39,313 bases of DNA from DATHWB01 sp040902855 (GTDB taxonomy: Bacteria > Actinomycetota > Acidimicrobiia > Spongiisociales > ZC4RG35): the NCBI GenBank assembly GCA_040902855.1, contig JBBDWN010000044.1, forward strand, positions 1-39,313, written 5' to 3'. The notes beneath the pieces were generated by a model, which saw only the letters and a program-made list of their open reading frames with translations, was not told the origin of the DNA and ran no database searches. The first letter of the stretch is position 1. Each line of letters starts with the position of its first letter. Shown in pieces: positions 7,723 to 14,769 of the stretch. The position numbers were made by a program, and so were the translations under genes.

Positions 7723-8283
7723 GTGATTCTCGCCGACGTCAGCATCCGGGCATTGGTCGACTCGGGTCGACTCGTCATCGACCCGTACGATCCGGACCTC
7801 GTCCAGCCGGCATCCGTCGACGTGCGGCTTGGCACCGAGTTCCGGGTCATGCGCAACACCTACGCCACCCACATCGACCCGTTCGAACCGCTCGATGACC
7901 TCATGGAGAGGGTCGAGGTCGGCGCAGACGAACAGTTCGTGCTCCACCCCAACGAGTTCGCGCTCGCCCACACCGCAGAGACCTTCGTCTTTCCCGACGA
8001 CGTCGTCGGGGTCGTCAACGGAAAGTCGAGCCTCGGGCGTCTCGGACTGTTGATCCACGCCACCGCCGGGTACGTCGACCCATGCTTCGCCGGGTCGGTC
8101 GTGCTCGAACTCTCCAACGTCTCGACGCTGCCCATCATCCTCCGGCCGCAGATGAAGGTGGCCCAGATCGTGTTCCAGAAGATGGACACTGCGGCAGAGC
8201 GTCCCTACGGACATCCCGACCTCGGTTCGAAGTATCAGGGCCAGTCAGGCGCGCAGACGTCGAAGTACAACCTCAACCGTTGA
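7723..8283 (+). CDS. dcd: dCTP deaminase (possibly bifunctional with dUTPase activity)
   Basis: 186 aa, full length. It resembles mycobacterial Dcd throughout: VQPASVDVRLG (27-37), HIDPFEP, NGKSSLGRLGL (99-109), HATAGYVDPCFAG (112-124) with catalytic glutamate E129 in VLELSN, and the C-terminal SKYQGQSGAQTSKY tail that closes over the nucleotide. It deaminates dCTP to dUTP for dTTP synthesis in the cytoplasm. The mycobacterial enzyme also hydrolyses dUTP to dUMP, and similarity suggests the same here, but the distinction needs biochemistry. GTG start with a -10 box 6 nt upstream, so probably leaderless. Two hairpins follow the gene. Confidence 0.95.
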   Translation: MILADVSIRALVDSGRLVIDPYDPDLVQPASVDVRLGTEFRVMRNTYATHIDPFEPLDDLMERVEVGADEQFVLHPNEFALAHTAETFVFPDDVVGVVNGKSSLGRLGLLIHATAGYVDPCFAGSVVLELSNVSTLPIILRPQMKVAQIVFQKMDTAAERPYGHPDLGSKYQGQSGAQTSKYNLNR

Positions 8284-8321
8284 AGATTCCGCTCAAGTCT
8301 GTCGGCGCACCCGCCGATGGA

Positions 8322-8342
8322 AGGGGACCAACCCAGTCCCCT
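8322..8342 (+). terminator. Hairpin downstream of dcd
   Basis: Arms AGGGGAC (8322-8328) and GTCCCCT (8336-8342) form a perfect 7-bp stem with a 7-nt loop, 38 nt after the dcd stop. There is no T-run, as is common in actinobacteria. Confidence 0.45.
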
Positions 8343-8397
8343 GCAACTCTCTATCCCTCGGAGTCCCTTCCTCCGGTTCTCCCCGCAGGTGGACTCA

Positions 8398-8425
8398 GAA
8401 CGAGCGGCCGCAAGGCCGCTCGTTC
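8398..8425. terminator. Perfect 12-bp hairpin with GCAA tetraloop
   Basis: GAACGAGCGGCC (8398-8409) and GGCCGCTCGTTC (8414-8425) are perfectly complementary around a GCAA (GNRA-type) loop. It is the strongest hairpin in the dcd-dnaB interval. It could terminate dcd transcripts or belong to an unrecognised RNA. No T-run follows on either strand. Confidence 0.4.
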
Positions 8426-8661
8426 GCATTCGGTATACGAGACCGTCTTACAGCCCGCCAAGGCCGAGCGCGATGCTGCGCTGGCCTCCGCCGAGGAGGC
8501 GCTGACCGTCGGCAAGAAGGCGACCGACGGCCTTCCCAAGGGCCCTCGCACCGAGGCCGACGCTCGAGTCGAGACGGCGTAGACCCAGGCGAAGGCTGCG
8601 CGCGGGTACGGACAGACGAGTGGCCCAGTCCGGGGAACCAAGAACGAAGCCGAAGCGACCT
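8426..8661 (+). other. Coding-like tract without a usable start, possible gene remnant
   Basis: The rest of the roughly 400-bp space between dcd and dnaB. In the frame ending at TAG 8580-8582, codons from about 8451 are Ala/Glu/Lys-rich (AKAERDAALASAEEAL) with nearly all third positions G or C, like real genes here. There is no ATG, GTG or TTG start in that stretch, and the frame resumes after the TAG as TQAKAARGYG. This may be a decayed fragment of a charged, helical protein. It may equally be chance in GC-rich DNA. Confidence 0.2.
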
Positions 8662-8683
8662 GCCTGGCAGCAACCTGCCAGGC
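8662..8683 (-). terminator. Terminator-like hairpin immediately after dnaB
   Basis: GCCTGGCAG (8662-8670) and CTGCCAGGC (8675-8683) make a perfect 9-bp stem with a 4-nt loop. It abuts the dnaB stop codon at 8684-8686, downstream in the minus direction. No U-tract follows. Confidence 0.55.
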
Positions 8684-10033
8684 CTAATCCCGACCCAGAT
8701 CGGAGAACCGGGTGAACTCGGGCATGAACGTCATCTCGACGATGCCAGTGGAGCCCGCCCGGTGCTTGGCGATGGCCACCTCGGCGATACCCCGCTTCTC
8801 GGACTGTTCGTCGTAGTACTCGTCTCGATAGATGAAGATCACCACGTCGGCGTCCTGCTCCAACGATCCCGACTCACGAAGGTCGCCCAGACGGGGACGC
8901 TTGTCCTCTCTGGATTCCAAGTTCCTGTTCAACTGACTCACCGCGATGATCGGAACCTCCAGCTCGCGTGCGAGGTTCTTGAGCGATCGCGAGATCTCGG
9001 CGATCTCCTGCTGGCGGTTCTCACGGGCCGAACCCTGCATGAGCTGCATGTAGTCGACGACGATCAGGGACAGGCCGTGCTGACGCTTCAGGCGGCGACA
9101 CTTCGCCCGGATATCGGTCACGGTCACGACCGGCGAGTCGTCGACGAAGATCGGAGCGTCGTACAACCGACCCGCCGCGTCGGTCAGCCGGGGCCAGGCG
9201 GCGTCGCCGATCTTTCCGGTCCGCAGCTTCATCGAGTCGATTCGCGCCAGCGAACACAGCATTCGCTGGGCGACCTCCTCCTTCGCCATCTCGAGGGAGA
9301 ACATGGCGACGGCCCCGCCCTCCATCGCCACGTTCATGGCGATGTTGGCCGTGAGTGCCGACTTCCCCATGGCGGGGCGGGCGGCGATGATGACCAGGTT
9401 GGCGGGATGGAGGCCGGTGAGCTTGCGATCCAGATCGCGGAACCCTGTGGAGAGCCCGGTCACCTCGCTTCCGGCCGACTCCAGCATCTCGAGTTCTTCC
9501 AGGATCGGGTTGAAGAGGCCGCCCAGTTGGGCCATGCCGTCACCGACTTTGCGCCCCGCGACCGCCAGCACGGTCTGCTCTGCCCGGTCGAGAACCATCG
9601 CGATCTCTTCTTCGAGCTTGAACGAGAGATCGTGGAGGACCGAACCGGCCCGCAGAAGGTGGCGACGCTGGGAATGCTCTTCGACGATGCCGGCGTAGTA
9701 CTCGATGTTGGCGGCGCTGGGGACGATGTCGAGAAGGCGGGTGACGTAGGCGACCCCGCCGACACGATCCAGCTCGCTGGCCTTTCGCAGCTCTTCGGTG
9801 ACGGTGATCGCGTCGATCGGCCGGTTGGCGTTGTAGAGGCTGGTGATGGCTCGGAAGATGGCCTGGTGGGCCGGGAGGTAGAAGTCGTCGGCGTCGAGCT
9901 TGTCCATCACCTCGTTTGCCGACTCGGACGACAAGAGGATCGAACCGAGAACCGACTCTTCGGACTCGACCGAATGCGGCGGAACGCGTCCTGACGTGAT
10001 GTGTTCACTTCGACGGTCGGAAACCGTGGTCAT
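8684..10033 (-). CDS. dnaB: Replicative DNA helicase DnaB
   Basis: 449 aa, normal length, with no intein although inteins are common in actinobacterial DnaB. The N-terminal primase-interaction domain starts with PPHSVESEESVLGSILLS. The RecA-type core carries Walker A (ARPAMGKSA, 218-226), SLEMAKEE (246-253), Walker B (VVDYMQLM, with D327) and the conserved C-terminal block SQLNRNLESRED (366-377) with LRESGSLEQDADVV. The hexamer unwinds DNA at the replication fork. The ATG is preceded by the Shine-Dalgarno-like GAAGGAAGAG. It sits downstream of rpsF-ssb-rpsR-rplI, the usual actinobacterial order, but a hairpin at 10166-10195 separates it, so it probably also has its own promoter. Confidence 0.97.
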   Translation of the reverse strand: MTTVSDRRSEHITSGRVPPHSVESEESVLGSILLSSESANEVMDKLDADDFYLPAHQAIFRAITSLYNANRPIDAITVTEELRKASELDRVGGVAYVTRLLDIVPSAANIEYYAGIVEEHSQRRHLLRAGSVLHDLSFKLEEEIAMVLDRAEQTVLAVAGRKVGDGMAQLGGLFNPILEELEMLESAGSEVTGLSTGFRDLDRKLTGLHPANLVIIAARPAMGKSALTANIAMNVAMEGGAVAMFSLEMAKEEVAQRMLCSLARIDSMKLRTGKIGDAAWPRLTDAAGRLYDAPIFVDDSPVVTVTDIRAKCRRLKRQHGLSLIVVDYMQLMQGSARENRQQEIAEISRSLKNLARELEVPIIAVSQLNRNLESREDKRPRLGDLRESGSLEQDADVVIFIYRDEYYDEQSEKRGIAEVAIAKHRAGSTGIVEMTFMPEFTRFSDLGRD

Positions 10034-10165
10034 CTCTTCCTTCGCTCACAGGGGCGTCGCCCTGCAGTCATATCGGACGGGTGTGACAGAAACCCCGAAC
10101 CTACCGAGACGGCACCCAGCGCGAAAACCCACCTGCCGATGGCTTTTCGCGGACGGCCAGAACGC

Positions 10166-10195
10166 GAAAACGGCGCCTCGGAAGGCGCCGTTTTC
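10166..10195 (-). terminator. Rho-independent terminator of the rpsF-rplI operon
   Basis: GAAAACGGCGCC (10166-10177) and GGCGCCGTTTTC (10184-10195) form a perfect 12-bp stem with a 6-nt loop. A TTTT run lies at the 3' side on both strands, so it could act in both directions. It lies about 70 nt beyond the rplI stop and before dnaB. Confidence 0.75.
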
Positions 10196-10226
10196 CTCTC
10201 ACCGTCCTCTTACCGCGGGCTGGATC

Positions 10227-10240
10227 GGACGTATACGTCC
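10227..10240. promoter_or_regulatory. Perfect 14-bp palindrome between rplI and its terminator
   Basis: GGACGTATACGTCC reads identically on both strands. It lies 26 nt past the rplI stop. It could be a protein-binding site or a short RNA hairpin assisting termination. Function unknown. Confidence 0.3.
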
Positions 10241-10266
10241 AAACTAACCCTGGGTACGAATGGACT

Positions 10267-10713
10267 TCAGGCGGGGATGACGTCGAGGGTGACTGGGAAT
10301 TCGACTTCGGGGTGCAGTTTGATCCACACCTCGTGCAGCCCGATCGCCTTGATCGGGGTGCGCAGGTCGATGTTCCCGCGGTCGAGTTTCACACCGGTGA
10401 ACTTGATGATCCCTTCGACCACGTCGCCGGCCCCGACCGAGCCATACAGCTTGCCTTCGTCGCCTGCCTGCGCAGCGAGCACAACCCGAATGCCTGCCAG
10501 TTGGCTGGCGACACGGGTCGCCTCCGCCTTGGCGACACGATCGGCCTCTTCGCGGGCGGTGCGCAAAGACTCGGCATGCGCCAGCGCGCCTTCCGTCGCC
10601 TTCATGGCCTTCTTCTTGGGCAACAGGTAGTTCCGGGCGAATCCGTCCGAGACGTCCACCAGGTCGCCCTTCTTGCCGAGATCGGCGACTTCGGAGAGAA
10701 GGATGAGTTTCAT
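10267..10713 (-). CDS. rplI: 50S ribosomal protein L9
   Basis: 148 aa, full length. It begins with the canonical L9 N-terminus MKLILLSEVADLGKKGDLVDVSDGFARNYL (contiguous in the protein), a small 23S rRNA-binding domain. A long connecting helix (residues about 41-75) and a C-terminal domain ending in HPEVEFPVTLDVIPA follow. The start at 10713 was chosen from this conserved N-terminus; the longer open frame upstream is inside rpsR and ssb. It overlaps the rpsR stop by 4 bp (ATGA), indicating coupled translation. Confidence 0.97.
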   Translation of the reverse strand: MKLILLSEVADLGKKGDLVDVSDGFARNYLLPKKKAMKATEGALAHAESLRTAREEADRVAKAEATRVASQLAGIRVVLAAQAGDEGKLYGSVGAGDVVEGIIKFTGVKLDRGNIDLRTPIKAIGLHEVWIKLHPEVEFPVTLDVIPA

Positions 10714-10988
10714 CGCTGCGACAGGTACGGGAGGAGGGCGACTTCCCGGGCGTTCTTGATGGCGACAGCCACCTCCCGCTGATGACGGGGGCAGTTGCCG
10801 CTGACGCGACGGGAACGGATCTTGGCGCGGTCGCTCATGTACCGGCGGAGCGTGGCGACGTCCTTGTAGTCGATGAATTCGATGCGCTCGGTGCAGAAGT
10901 AGCAGACCTTCTTCTTCATCCGGCGGTTCGGGGCGTCCTTGCCGCGACGGGGCTTGGTGCGCTGATTGCTCTGTGGTGCTCGAGCCAT
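10710..10988 (-). CDS. rpsR: 30S ribosomal protein S18 (zinc-binding form)
   Basis: 92 aa. Core S18 signature: IDYKDVATLRRYMSDRAKI followed by RSRRVSGNCPRHQREVAVAI. It retains CYFC (C29, C32) and a further cysteine near residue 65 with His following, the pattern of zinc-binding C+ S18 paralogs. The basic N-terminal extension is typical. S18 pairs with S6 on the small-subunit platform, and S6 is encoded in the same operon. The gene starts 9 nt after ssb and overlaps rplI by 4 bp. Confidence 0.97.
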   Translation of the reverse strand: MARAPQSNQRTKPRRGKDAPNRRMKKKVCYFCTERIEFIDYKDVATLRRYMSDRAKIRSRRVSGNCPRHQREVAVAIKNAREVALLPYLSQR

Positions 10989-10997
10989 GCGTGTCTC

Positions 10998-11447
10998 CTA
11001 GAACGGGGCCTCGTCCGGGCCGTAGTCGTCGCGTGCGACGGGGCCGGGAGGAGGGCTGTTGGAACTCTTGTTGAAGTCGCCGCCACCGCTGCGGGCGGTC
11101 TTGGTGACAGAGGCGGTCGCCCAGCGGAGGCTGGGACCTACCTCGTCGATTGCGATCTCGACGACCGAGCGCTTGTCGCCCTCGGGAGTCTCCCACGACC
11201 GCTGCTCGAGCCGGCCGACGACGATGACGCGGCTGCCCTTCTCGAGGCTCTCGGCGGCGGACTCGGCCTGCTCGCGCCAGACGGTGCCGCCGAAGAACGA
11301 GGTGTCCTCCTGCCATTCACCGGACTGGTCGCGCCAGCGACGGTTCACGGCGAGACGGATCTTCGCCATCGGGACCCCGGACGGGGTGAATCGGAGTTCC
11401 GGATCCTCGACGAGGTTTCCGATGAGTGTGACTGTGTTTTCGGCCAT
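10998..11447 (-). CDS. ssb: Single-stranded DNA-binding protein
   Basis: 149 aa from the ATG at 11447, which follows a strong Shine-Dalgarno sequence (AAAGGAG). The OB fold begins MAENTVTLIGNLVEDPELRF and includes VNRRWRDQSGEW and VGRLEQRSWETPEGDKR. A Gly/Ser/Pro-rich linker leads to an acidic tail ending DEAPF, a shortened form of the usual DDIPF partner-binding tip. It coats single-stranded DNA and recruits replication and repair proteins. It lies between rpsF and rpsR, the common arrangement. Confidence 0.96.
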   Translation of the reverse strand: MAENTVTLIGNLVEDPELRFTPSGVPMAKIRLAVNRRWRDQSGEWQEDTSFFGGTVWREQAESAAESLEKGSRVIVVGRLEQRSWETPEGDKRSVVEIAIDEVGPSLRWATASVTKTARSGGGDFNKSSNSPPPGPVARDDYGPDEAPF

Positions 11448-11500
11448 GGTGCTCCTTTCTCGGCCGTCCACACCATGCGGTGTGGGTACGACGAAATCGT

Positions 11501-11788
11501 TCAGGCGCCCGGACGGACGATCTTGTGTCGGACCACGTCGTCGGCGAGCGACAGCACCCTGTCGAGATCCGACACCAGTTCGGTGTCGGCATCGAAGGTC
11601 AACACGGAGTAGTACCCCTCGTTGGTGTGGTTGATCTCGTAGGCGAAGCGTCGCTTGCCCCAGAGATCGGTTGAAGTGACCGTGGCCCCGTGGGCTCCGA
11701 GGAACGTCTCCAACTCCGTGACTTTGGAGCGGATCTCGTCCTCGCCCAGCTCGGGCCGATGAATGGTCATCAGCTCATAGTTGCGCAT
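11501..11788 (-). CDS. rpsF: 30S ribosomal protein S6
   Basis: 95 aa from the ATG at 11788, preceded by the strong ribosome-binding motif AGGAGG. Canonical S6 features: MRNYELMTIHRPEL at the start, LWGKRRFAYEINHTNEGYY in the middle and DDVVRHKIVRP at the end. First gene of the ribosomal/ssb operon. A leader of about 95 nt with two hairpins precedes it, a possible target for S6:S18 autoregulation known in other bacteria. Confidence 0.97.
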   Translation of the reverse strand: MRNYELMTIHRPELGEDEIRSKVTELETFLGAHGATVTSTDLWGKRRFAYEINHTNEGYYSVLTFDADTELVSDLDRVLSLADDVVRHKIVRPGA

Positions 11789-11882
11789 CAGGTTGTTTCC
11801 TCCTCTGGACATCCGTCGAAACGGACGGCCCCGCACGCTGCGGAGCAGGTGGTGGCGGACATCGGACGATGCCCGCGGGATG
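11789..11882 (-). promoter_or_regulatory. rpsF mRNA leader, possible S6:S18 autoregulatory element
   Basis: The inferred leader contains two small hairpins. On the minus strand one has arms TCCGT and ACGGA around a TTCG tetraloop (11812-11825). The other has arms CCGCA and TGCGG around a 3-nt loop (11831-11843). S6:S18-binding leaders are known upstream of rpsF in several phyla, but I cannot confirm the consensus fold by eye. Confidence 0.35.
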
Positions 11883-11888
11883 AAGAAG

Positions 11889-11918
11889 AGTGTATCCGCC
11901 GTGGTGCCCGGCGACCAA
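11889..11918 (-). promoter_or_regulatory. Promoter of the rpsF-ssb-rpsR-rplI operon
   Basis: On the minus strand: TTGGTC (11913-11918), an 18-nt spacer, then TACACT (11889-11894). The predicted start gives a leader of roughly 95 nt. The -35 box sits in the loop of the upstream gene's terminator hairpin. Confidence 0.45.
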
Positions 11919-11925
11919 GCCGGGC
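11906..11925 (-). terminator. Terminator-like hairpin after the DUF192 gene
   Basis: GCCCGGC (11906-11912) and GCCGGGC (11919-11925) form a perfect 7-bp stem with loop GACCAA. It starts 5 nt beyond the DUF192 stop codon, in the minus direction. Confidence 0.55.
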
Positions 11926-11930
11926 CGAGG

Positions 11931-12262
11931 TCAGCCGGAAATCGAGAGCACCGAACCTACGCCGATGGTGGGCTGGGACCCGGCCGGGACTTCGATGGCA
12001 TAGGCGTACGCGGCGGCTGCGGCGTACAACGGGCACGGATCCGACTCGCATGGGACCATGCTGAATCCGTCGACGAACCTGCCGTCTGCATCGAAGAAGA
12101 AGATGTCGAGCGGGAGCAGGGTGTTGGCCATGGTGAAACGGCTGGTGACGGTGTCTCCTCCCCATTCGAAGAGCATCCCGTCGAGGTCGCCGAGATCCGA
12201 GACCCCTTGGAGCCCCTGAGAGCGGTCGGTGGGAGTCGATGCGACGGCCACGTCGAGCGTTC
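11931..12262 (-). CDS. DUF192 family protein, 5' end lost in scaffold gap
   Basis: The C-terminal 110 residues are present. They match DUF192: RSQGLQGVSDLGDLDGMLFEW, then FTMANTLLPLDIFFFDADG, VPCESDPCPLY and a final VPAGSQPTIGVGSVL. This is a small beta-rich domain of unknown function, usually exported. The two conserved cysteines in PC-x4-PC are present. Any signal peptide and the start lie in the 100-N gap. The gene is followed closely by a hairpin and then the rpsF promoter. Confidence 0.85.
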
Positions 12263-12362
12263 NNNNNNNNNNNNNNNNNNNNNNNNNNNNNNNNNNNNNN
12301 NNNNNNNNNNNNNNNNNNNNNNNNNNNNNNNNNNNNNNNNNNNNNNNNNNNNNNNNNNNNNN
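12263..12362. other. Scaffold gap (100 N)
   Basis: Exactly 100 N, the usual placeholder for a gap of unknown size. It truncates the DUF192 gene. Reading frames that run through it are artefacts. Confidence 0.98.
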
Positions 12363-12401
12363 GCGGATTGGGCGAGCTTGCGAGCCCCATCCGTCGGCCT
12401 C

Positions 12402-12430
12402 CCGCACGAAAGCGAAGCTGTTTCGTGCGG
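12402..12430. terminator. 10-bp hairpin beside the gap
   Basis: CCGCACGAAA (12402-12411) and TTTCGTGCGG (12421-12430) are perfectly complementary with a 9-nt loop. It may terminate a gene lying in or beyond the gap. The rest of 12363-12514 shows no gene. Confidence 0.45.
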
Positions 12431-12514
12431 AACAGAAGGACAGGCGGCAGAGCCGGCATATCTATCTGTTCGGGTGGTTTCACGCTTTCATTGTGCATCG
12501 AAGGAGACAGACAC

Positions 12515-12967
12515 ATGGGACGCAGGGACATCTCGCTGACCGACGAGGAGGTTGCAGAACTCCTCTCCCAAGGGCGCGATCTGCAGGTGGCGACCAACGG
12601 CGCGACCGGATACCCCCACTTGACGACCCTCTGGTACGCGATCGTCGACGGTCTGGTCACATTCCGCTCGTTCACGAAGAGCCAGCGCATCGTCAACCTC
12701 ACCCGCGACCCGAGGGTCACCGTGCTCGTCGAAGCCGGAGACGACTACGGCGATCTCCGCGGGGTGATGATCCAGGGCAGGGCCGAACTCGTCGCCGACC
12801 CTGACCGGGTCATGGCCACCTATCTCGCCGTCACCCGCCGGATGCAGGGCCCAGACGTCACACCGGAAACAGTCGAGGCCCTGTTCGGGCGCTTTCGGGA
12901 CAAGAACACGGTCGTGACGATCCACCCCGAACGTGTCATCTCCTGGGATCACCGCAAGGGCGGATGA
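12515..12967 (+). CDS. Pyridoxamine 5'-phosphate oxidase-fold protein (possible F420/FMN-dependent oxidoreductase)
   Basis: 150 aa from the ATG at 12515, preceded by AAGGAGA. It has the split-barrel flavin-binding fold: LQVATNGATGYPHLTTLWYAIVDGLVTFRS, then SQRIVNLTRDPRVTVLVEAGDDYGDLRGVMIQGRAELV (both contiguous in the protein). These are the usual elements of PNPOx-like and F420-dependent (FDOR) proteins abundant in actinobacteria. The cofactor (FMN, F420, heme or biliverdin) and substrate cannot be told from sequence. It ends 4 bp before a convergent lipoprotein gene. Confidence 0.8.
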   Translation: MGRRDISLTDEEVAELLSQGRDLQVATNGATGYPHLTTLWYAIVDGLVTFRSFTKSQRIVNLTRDPRVTVLVEAGDDYGDLRGVMIQGRAELVADPDRVMATYLAVTRRMQGPDVTPETVEALFGRFRDKNTVVTIHPERVISWDHRKGG

Positions 12968-12971
12968 GCCG

Positions 12972-13382
12972 TCACTGTTCGATGCAGGAAACCTCGGCGC
13001 GGGGCCAGCGTTCGATCTGGCCGCTCGGCAGTCGGATGTAGAGATAGTCGGCGCGGTCGTCAGCGATGAAGATCCCTCGTCCGGCGTGGGTGATGCCCGT
13101 TGCGAACGCCGACTCGGGGAGCGTTCCGCCCAACTCGAAGCTGAGCGGCCGTCCGTCCACCTCCGAGACGAGCGGGCCGAGACGCCCCAGATCGTCCTTG
13201 GCGTAGGTGTCCCCGAAGAAGAAAAGGAACACGACCCGCTCCTGATCGCACGAGGCGAAACCGTCGTATTGGATCACCTCGTTGCCCTGCAGTTGACGAC
13301 CGTCGTCGTCCACCCAGGGTCCGTGACTGTCGAGCCCGCAGGCGGTGACGAGGAGAAGTAGGGCGACGAGCGACCAGCGCAT
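12972..13382 (-). CDS. Putative lipoprotein, unknown function
   Basis: 136 aa. The start at 13382 gives a classic lipoprotein signal, MRWSLVALLLLVTACG, with the lipobox cysteine at 15. The mature part is acidic, with aromatic-rich strands (VVFLFFFGDTY, ADYLYIRLPSGQ) and a C-terminal cysteine near the end. No family recognised. Anchored outside the membrane by inference. It follows nfo by 32 nt in the same direction and may be co-transcribed. Confidence 0.7.
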   Translation of the reverse strand: MRWSLVALLLLVTACGLDSHGPWVDDDGRQLQGNEVIQYDGFASCDQERVVFLFFFGDTYAKDDLGRLGPLVSEVDGRPLSFELGGTLPESAFATGITHAGRGIFIADDRADYLYIRLPSGQIERWPRAEVSCIEQ

Positions 13383-13414
13383 CTTGGAATGATCCGACCG
13401 CCCGCAGGACCATG

Positions 13415-14185
13415 TCATCCGACCGACACCTCGGACCGAACCCAGTCCAGGTCGGCGATGTGATCGGTGACGTCACCGGGTGTCTCGATGACCACCGGTG
13501 CGGCCGCAGCAGCGACGATCGCCGCGAGTGACGCCGGGGGGATCTCGCCGTGTCCGATGTTGGCGTGCCGGTCCCGGCGCGAATCGAACGGGTCGCGAGA
13601 GTCGTTGAGGTGTACCAGGTCGATGCGCCCGACGATCGCAGTCGTAGCCTCGACCAACTCGTCGAGCGGCTCGCCGCCTGCCCACGCATGGCAGGTATCG
13701 AGCACGTATCCCGGTTCGAGGTCCCCGATCTCGTCCCACAGCATGCGGATCGTCTCGAGGCGGCGGACCACCGCATTGTCGCCGCCAGCAGTGTTCTCGA
13801 TGAGGACCGGGACCGAAGAGTCGAGTTGCTGAAGCGCCTTGCGCCATCGCGGGAACGCGTCGGCCATGTCCGAGTCGTCACCGGTGACATGCCCGCCATG
13901 AACCACCACCCCCGCCGCTCCGATCTCGGCAGCAGCGTCGCAGGTCTCTTGCAGGATCTTGCGGCTCGGGATCCGCACCCTGGTGTTCTCTGCGACAGGA
14001 TTGATGAGATACGGAGCGTGGACGTAGATCGGTATGGCGGCCGACCGCAACTCGCCGGCGTCGGGACGGGGGTTCGGCTTCTTCCAGGACTGAGGGTTGG
14101 ACAGGAAGACCTGGATGACCTCGGCTCCCCGGGCGGCGGCCTCGGCCAGCGGGGCGCCCGCCGGCACATGCGCCCCGACGATCAT
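13415..14185 (-). CDS. nfo: Endonuclease IV (AP endonuclease, deoxyribonuclease IV)
   Basis: 256 aa, somewhat shorter than E. coli Nfo (285). Zinc-binding and active-site residues of the TIM barrel are visible in order: H56 (YVHAPYLIN), H96 (VVHGGH), E130 (ENTAGG), D163 and H166 (VLDTCHAWAGG), H192 (HLNDS), D205 and H207 (RRDRHANIGHGEI), and E234 (IETP). It cleaves the phosphodiester 5' to abasic sites in base excision repair. The N-terminus is short (MIVGAHVPAG). Its ATG overlaps the stop of the upstream membrane protein gene by 4 bp. Confidence 0.92.
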   Translation of the reverse strand: MIVGAHVPAGAPLAEAAARGAEVIQVFLSNPQSWKKPNPRPDAGELRSAAIPIYVHAPYLINPVAENTRVRIPSRKILQETCDAAAEIGAAGVVVHGGHVTGDDSDMADAFPRWRKALQQLDSSVPVLIENTAGGDNAVVRRLETIRMLWDEIGDLEPGYVLDTCHAWAGGEPLDELVEATTAIVGRIDLVHLNDSRDPFDSRRDRHANIGHGEIPPASLAAIVAAAAAPVVIETPGDVTDHIADLDWVRSEVSVG

Positions 14186-14769
14186 CCAGACACCTCGTCA
14201 TCGGCATCCGAATCGGGTCGCCTGCCGGCGACGGCCAGGGCCAACGCCGTGACCTCCTCGGCTGCCCGCGCGGCGGTCCGATCCCAATCGGAGGCCAACA
14301 GCGCCATCGTCGTTTCGTCGAGCCAGCGTGCCCCCCACGGCTGGTCGGGGAGGAGTGTCGGGTCGAAGAGTCGGATCCACATCACCGGGAGGCGGTCGCC
14401 CTGGTCAGCGACGGAACCCGATCCGATGTCGTCTATTTCCGCCCACGACAGGATCGACGGCGGGCGCAGCGGTCCCGACAATTTCAGACGGAGCCCACTC
14501 CCGTTCGCTTCGATCACCGCCGTCGGGAACATCAACTCCTTCAGCCCGAACACGACCATCATCCCGCCGCAGATCAGCATCACCCAGGCCCAGATCACGT
14601 CACGCGGCTCGAAGAGCTGGGTGTCCTCGGGCCGGAACAGGATCGCTCGGAGGGCGTCGGTCAAACGTCGCCGGGTGAGGACGTCGACTGCGAGCACGAC
14701 GAATGGCACGCCGACCAGCGCCAGCGTCCACATGCGGACGGCGGACCGACGGATGACGACCGGTTTCAT
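14182..14769 (-). CDS. Two-helix membrane protein, unknown function
   Basis: 195 aa. Two membrane segments (about residues 13-31 and 58-80) precede a soluble part with the pattern SWAEIDDIGSG and WIRLFDPTLLPDQPWGARWLDE. The layout, two helices and then a PH-like beta domain, resembles small bacterial PH-domain membrane proteins, but I cannot assign a family. It overlaps both neighbours by 4 bp (pyrE stop at 14766, nfo start at 14185), so the three are surely co-translated. Confidence 0.75.
   Translation of the reverse strand: MKPVVIRRSAVRMWTLALVGVPFVVLAVDVLTRRRLTDALRAILFRPEDTQLFEPRDVIWAWVMLICGGMMVVFGLKELMFPTAVIEANGSGLRLKLSGPLRPPSILSWAEIDDIGSGSVADQGDRLPVMWIRLFDPTLLPDQPWGARWLDETTMALLASDWDRTAARAAEEVTALALAVAGRRPDSDADDEVSG

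Noticed and set aside
8684..10033. Intein in DnaB
   Set aside because: Walker A, Walker B and the C-terminal motif are continuous in a normal 449-residue protein.
11788..12720. Long frames reading through the first N gap
   Set aside because: They depend on undefined bases. Only the DUF192 part in another frame is supported.
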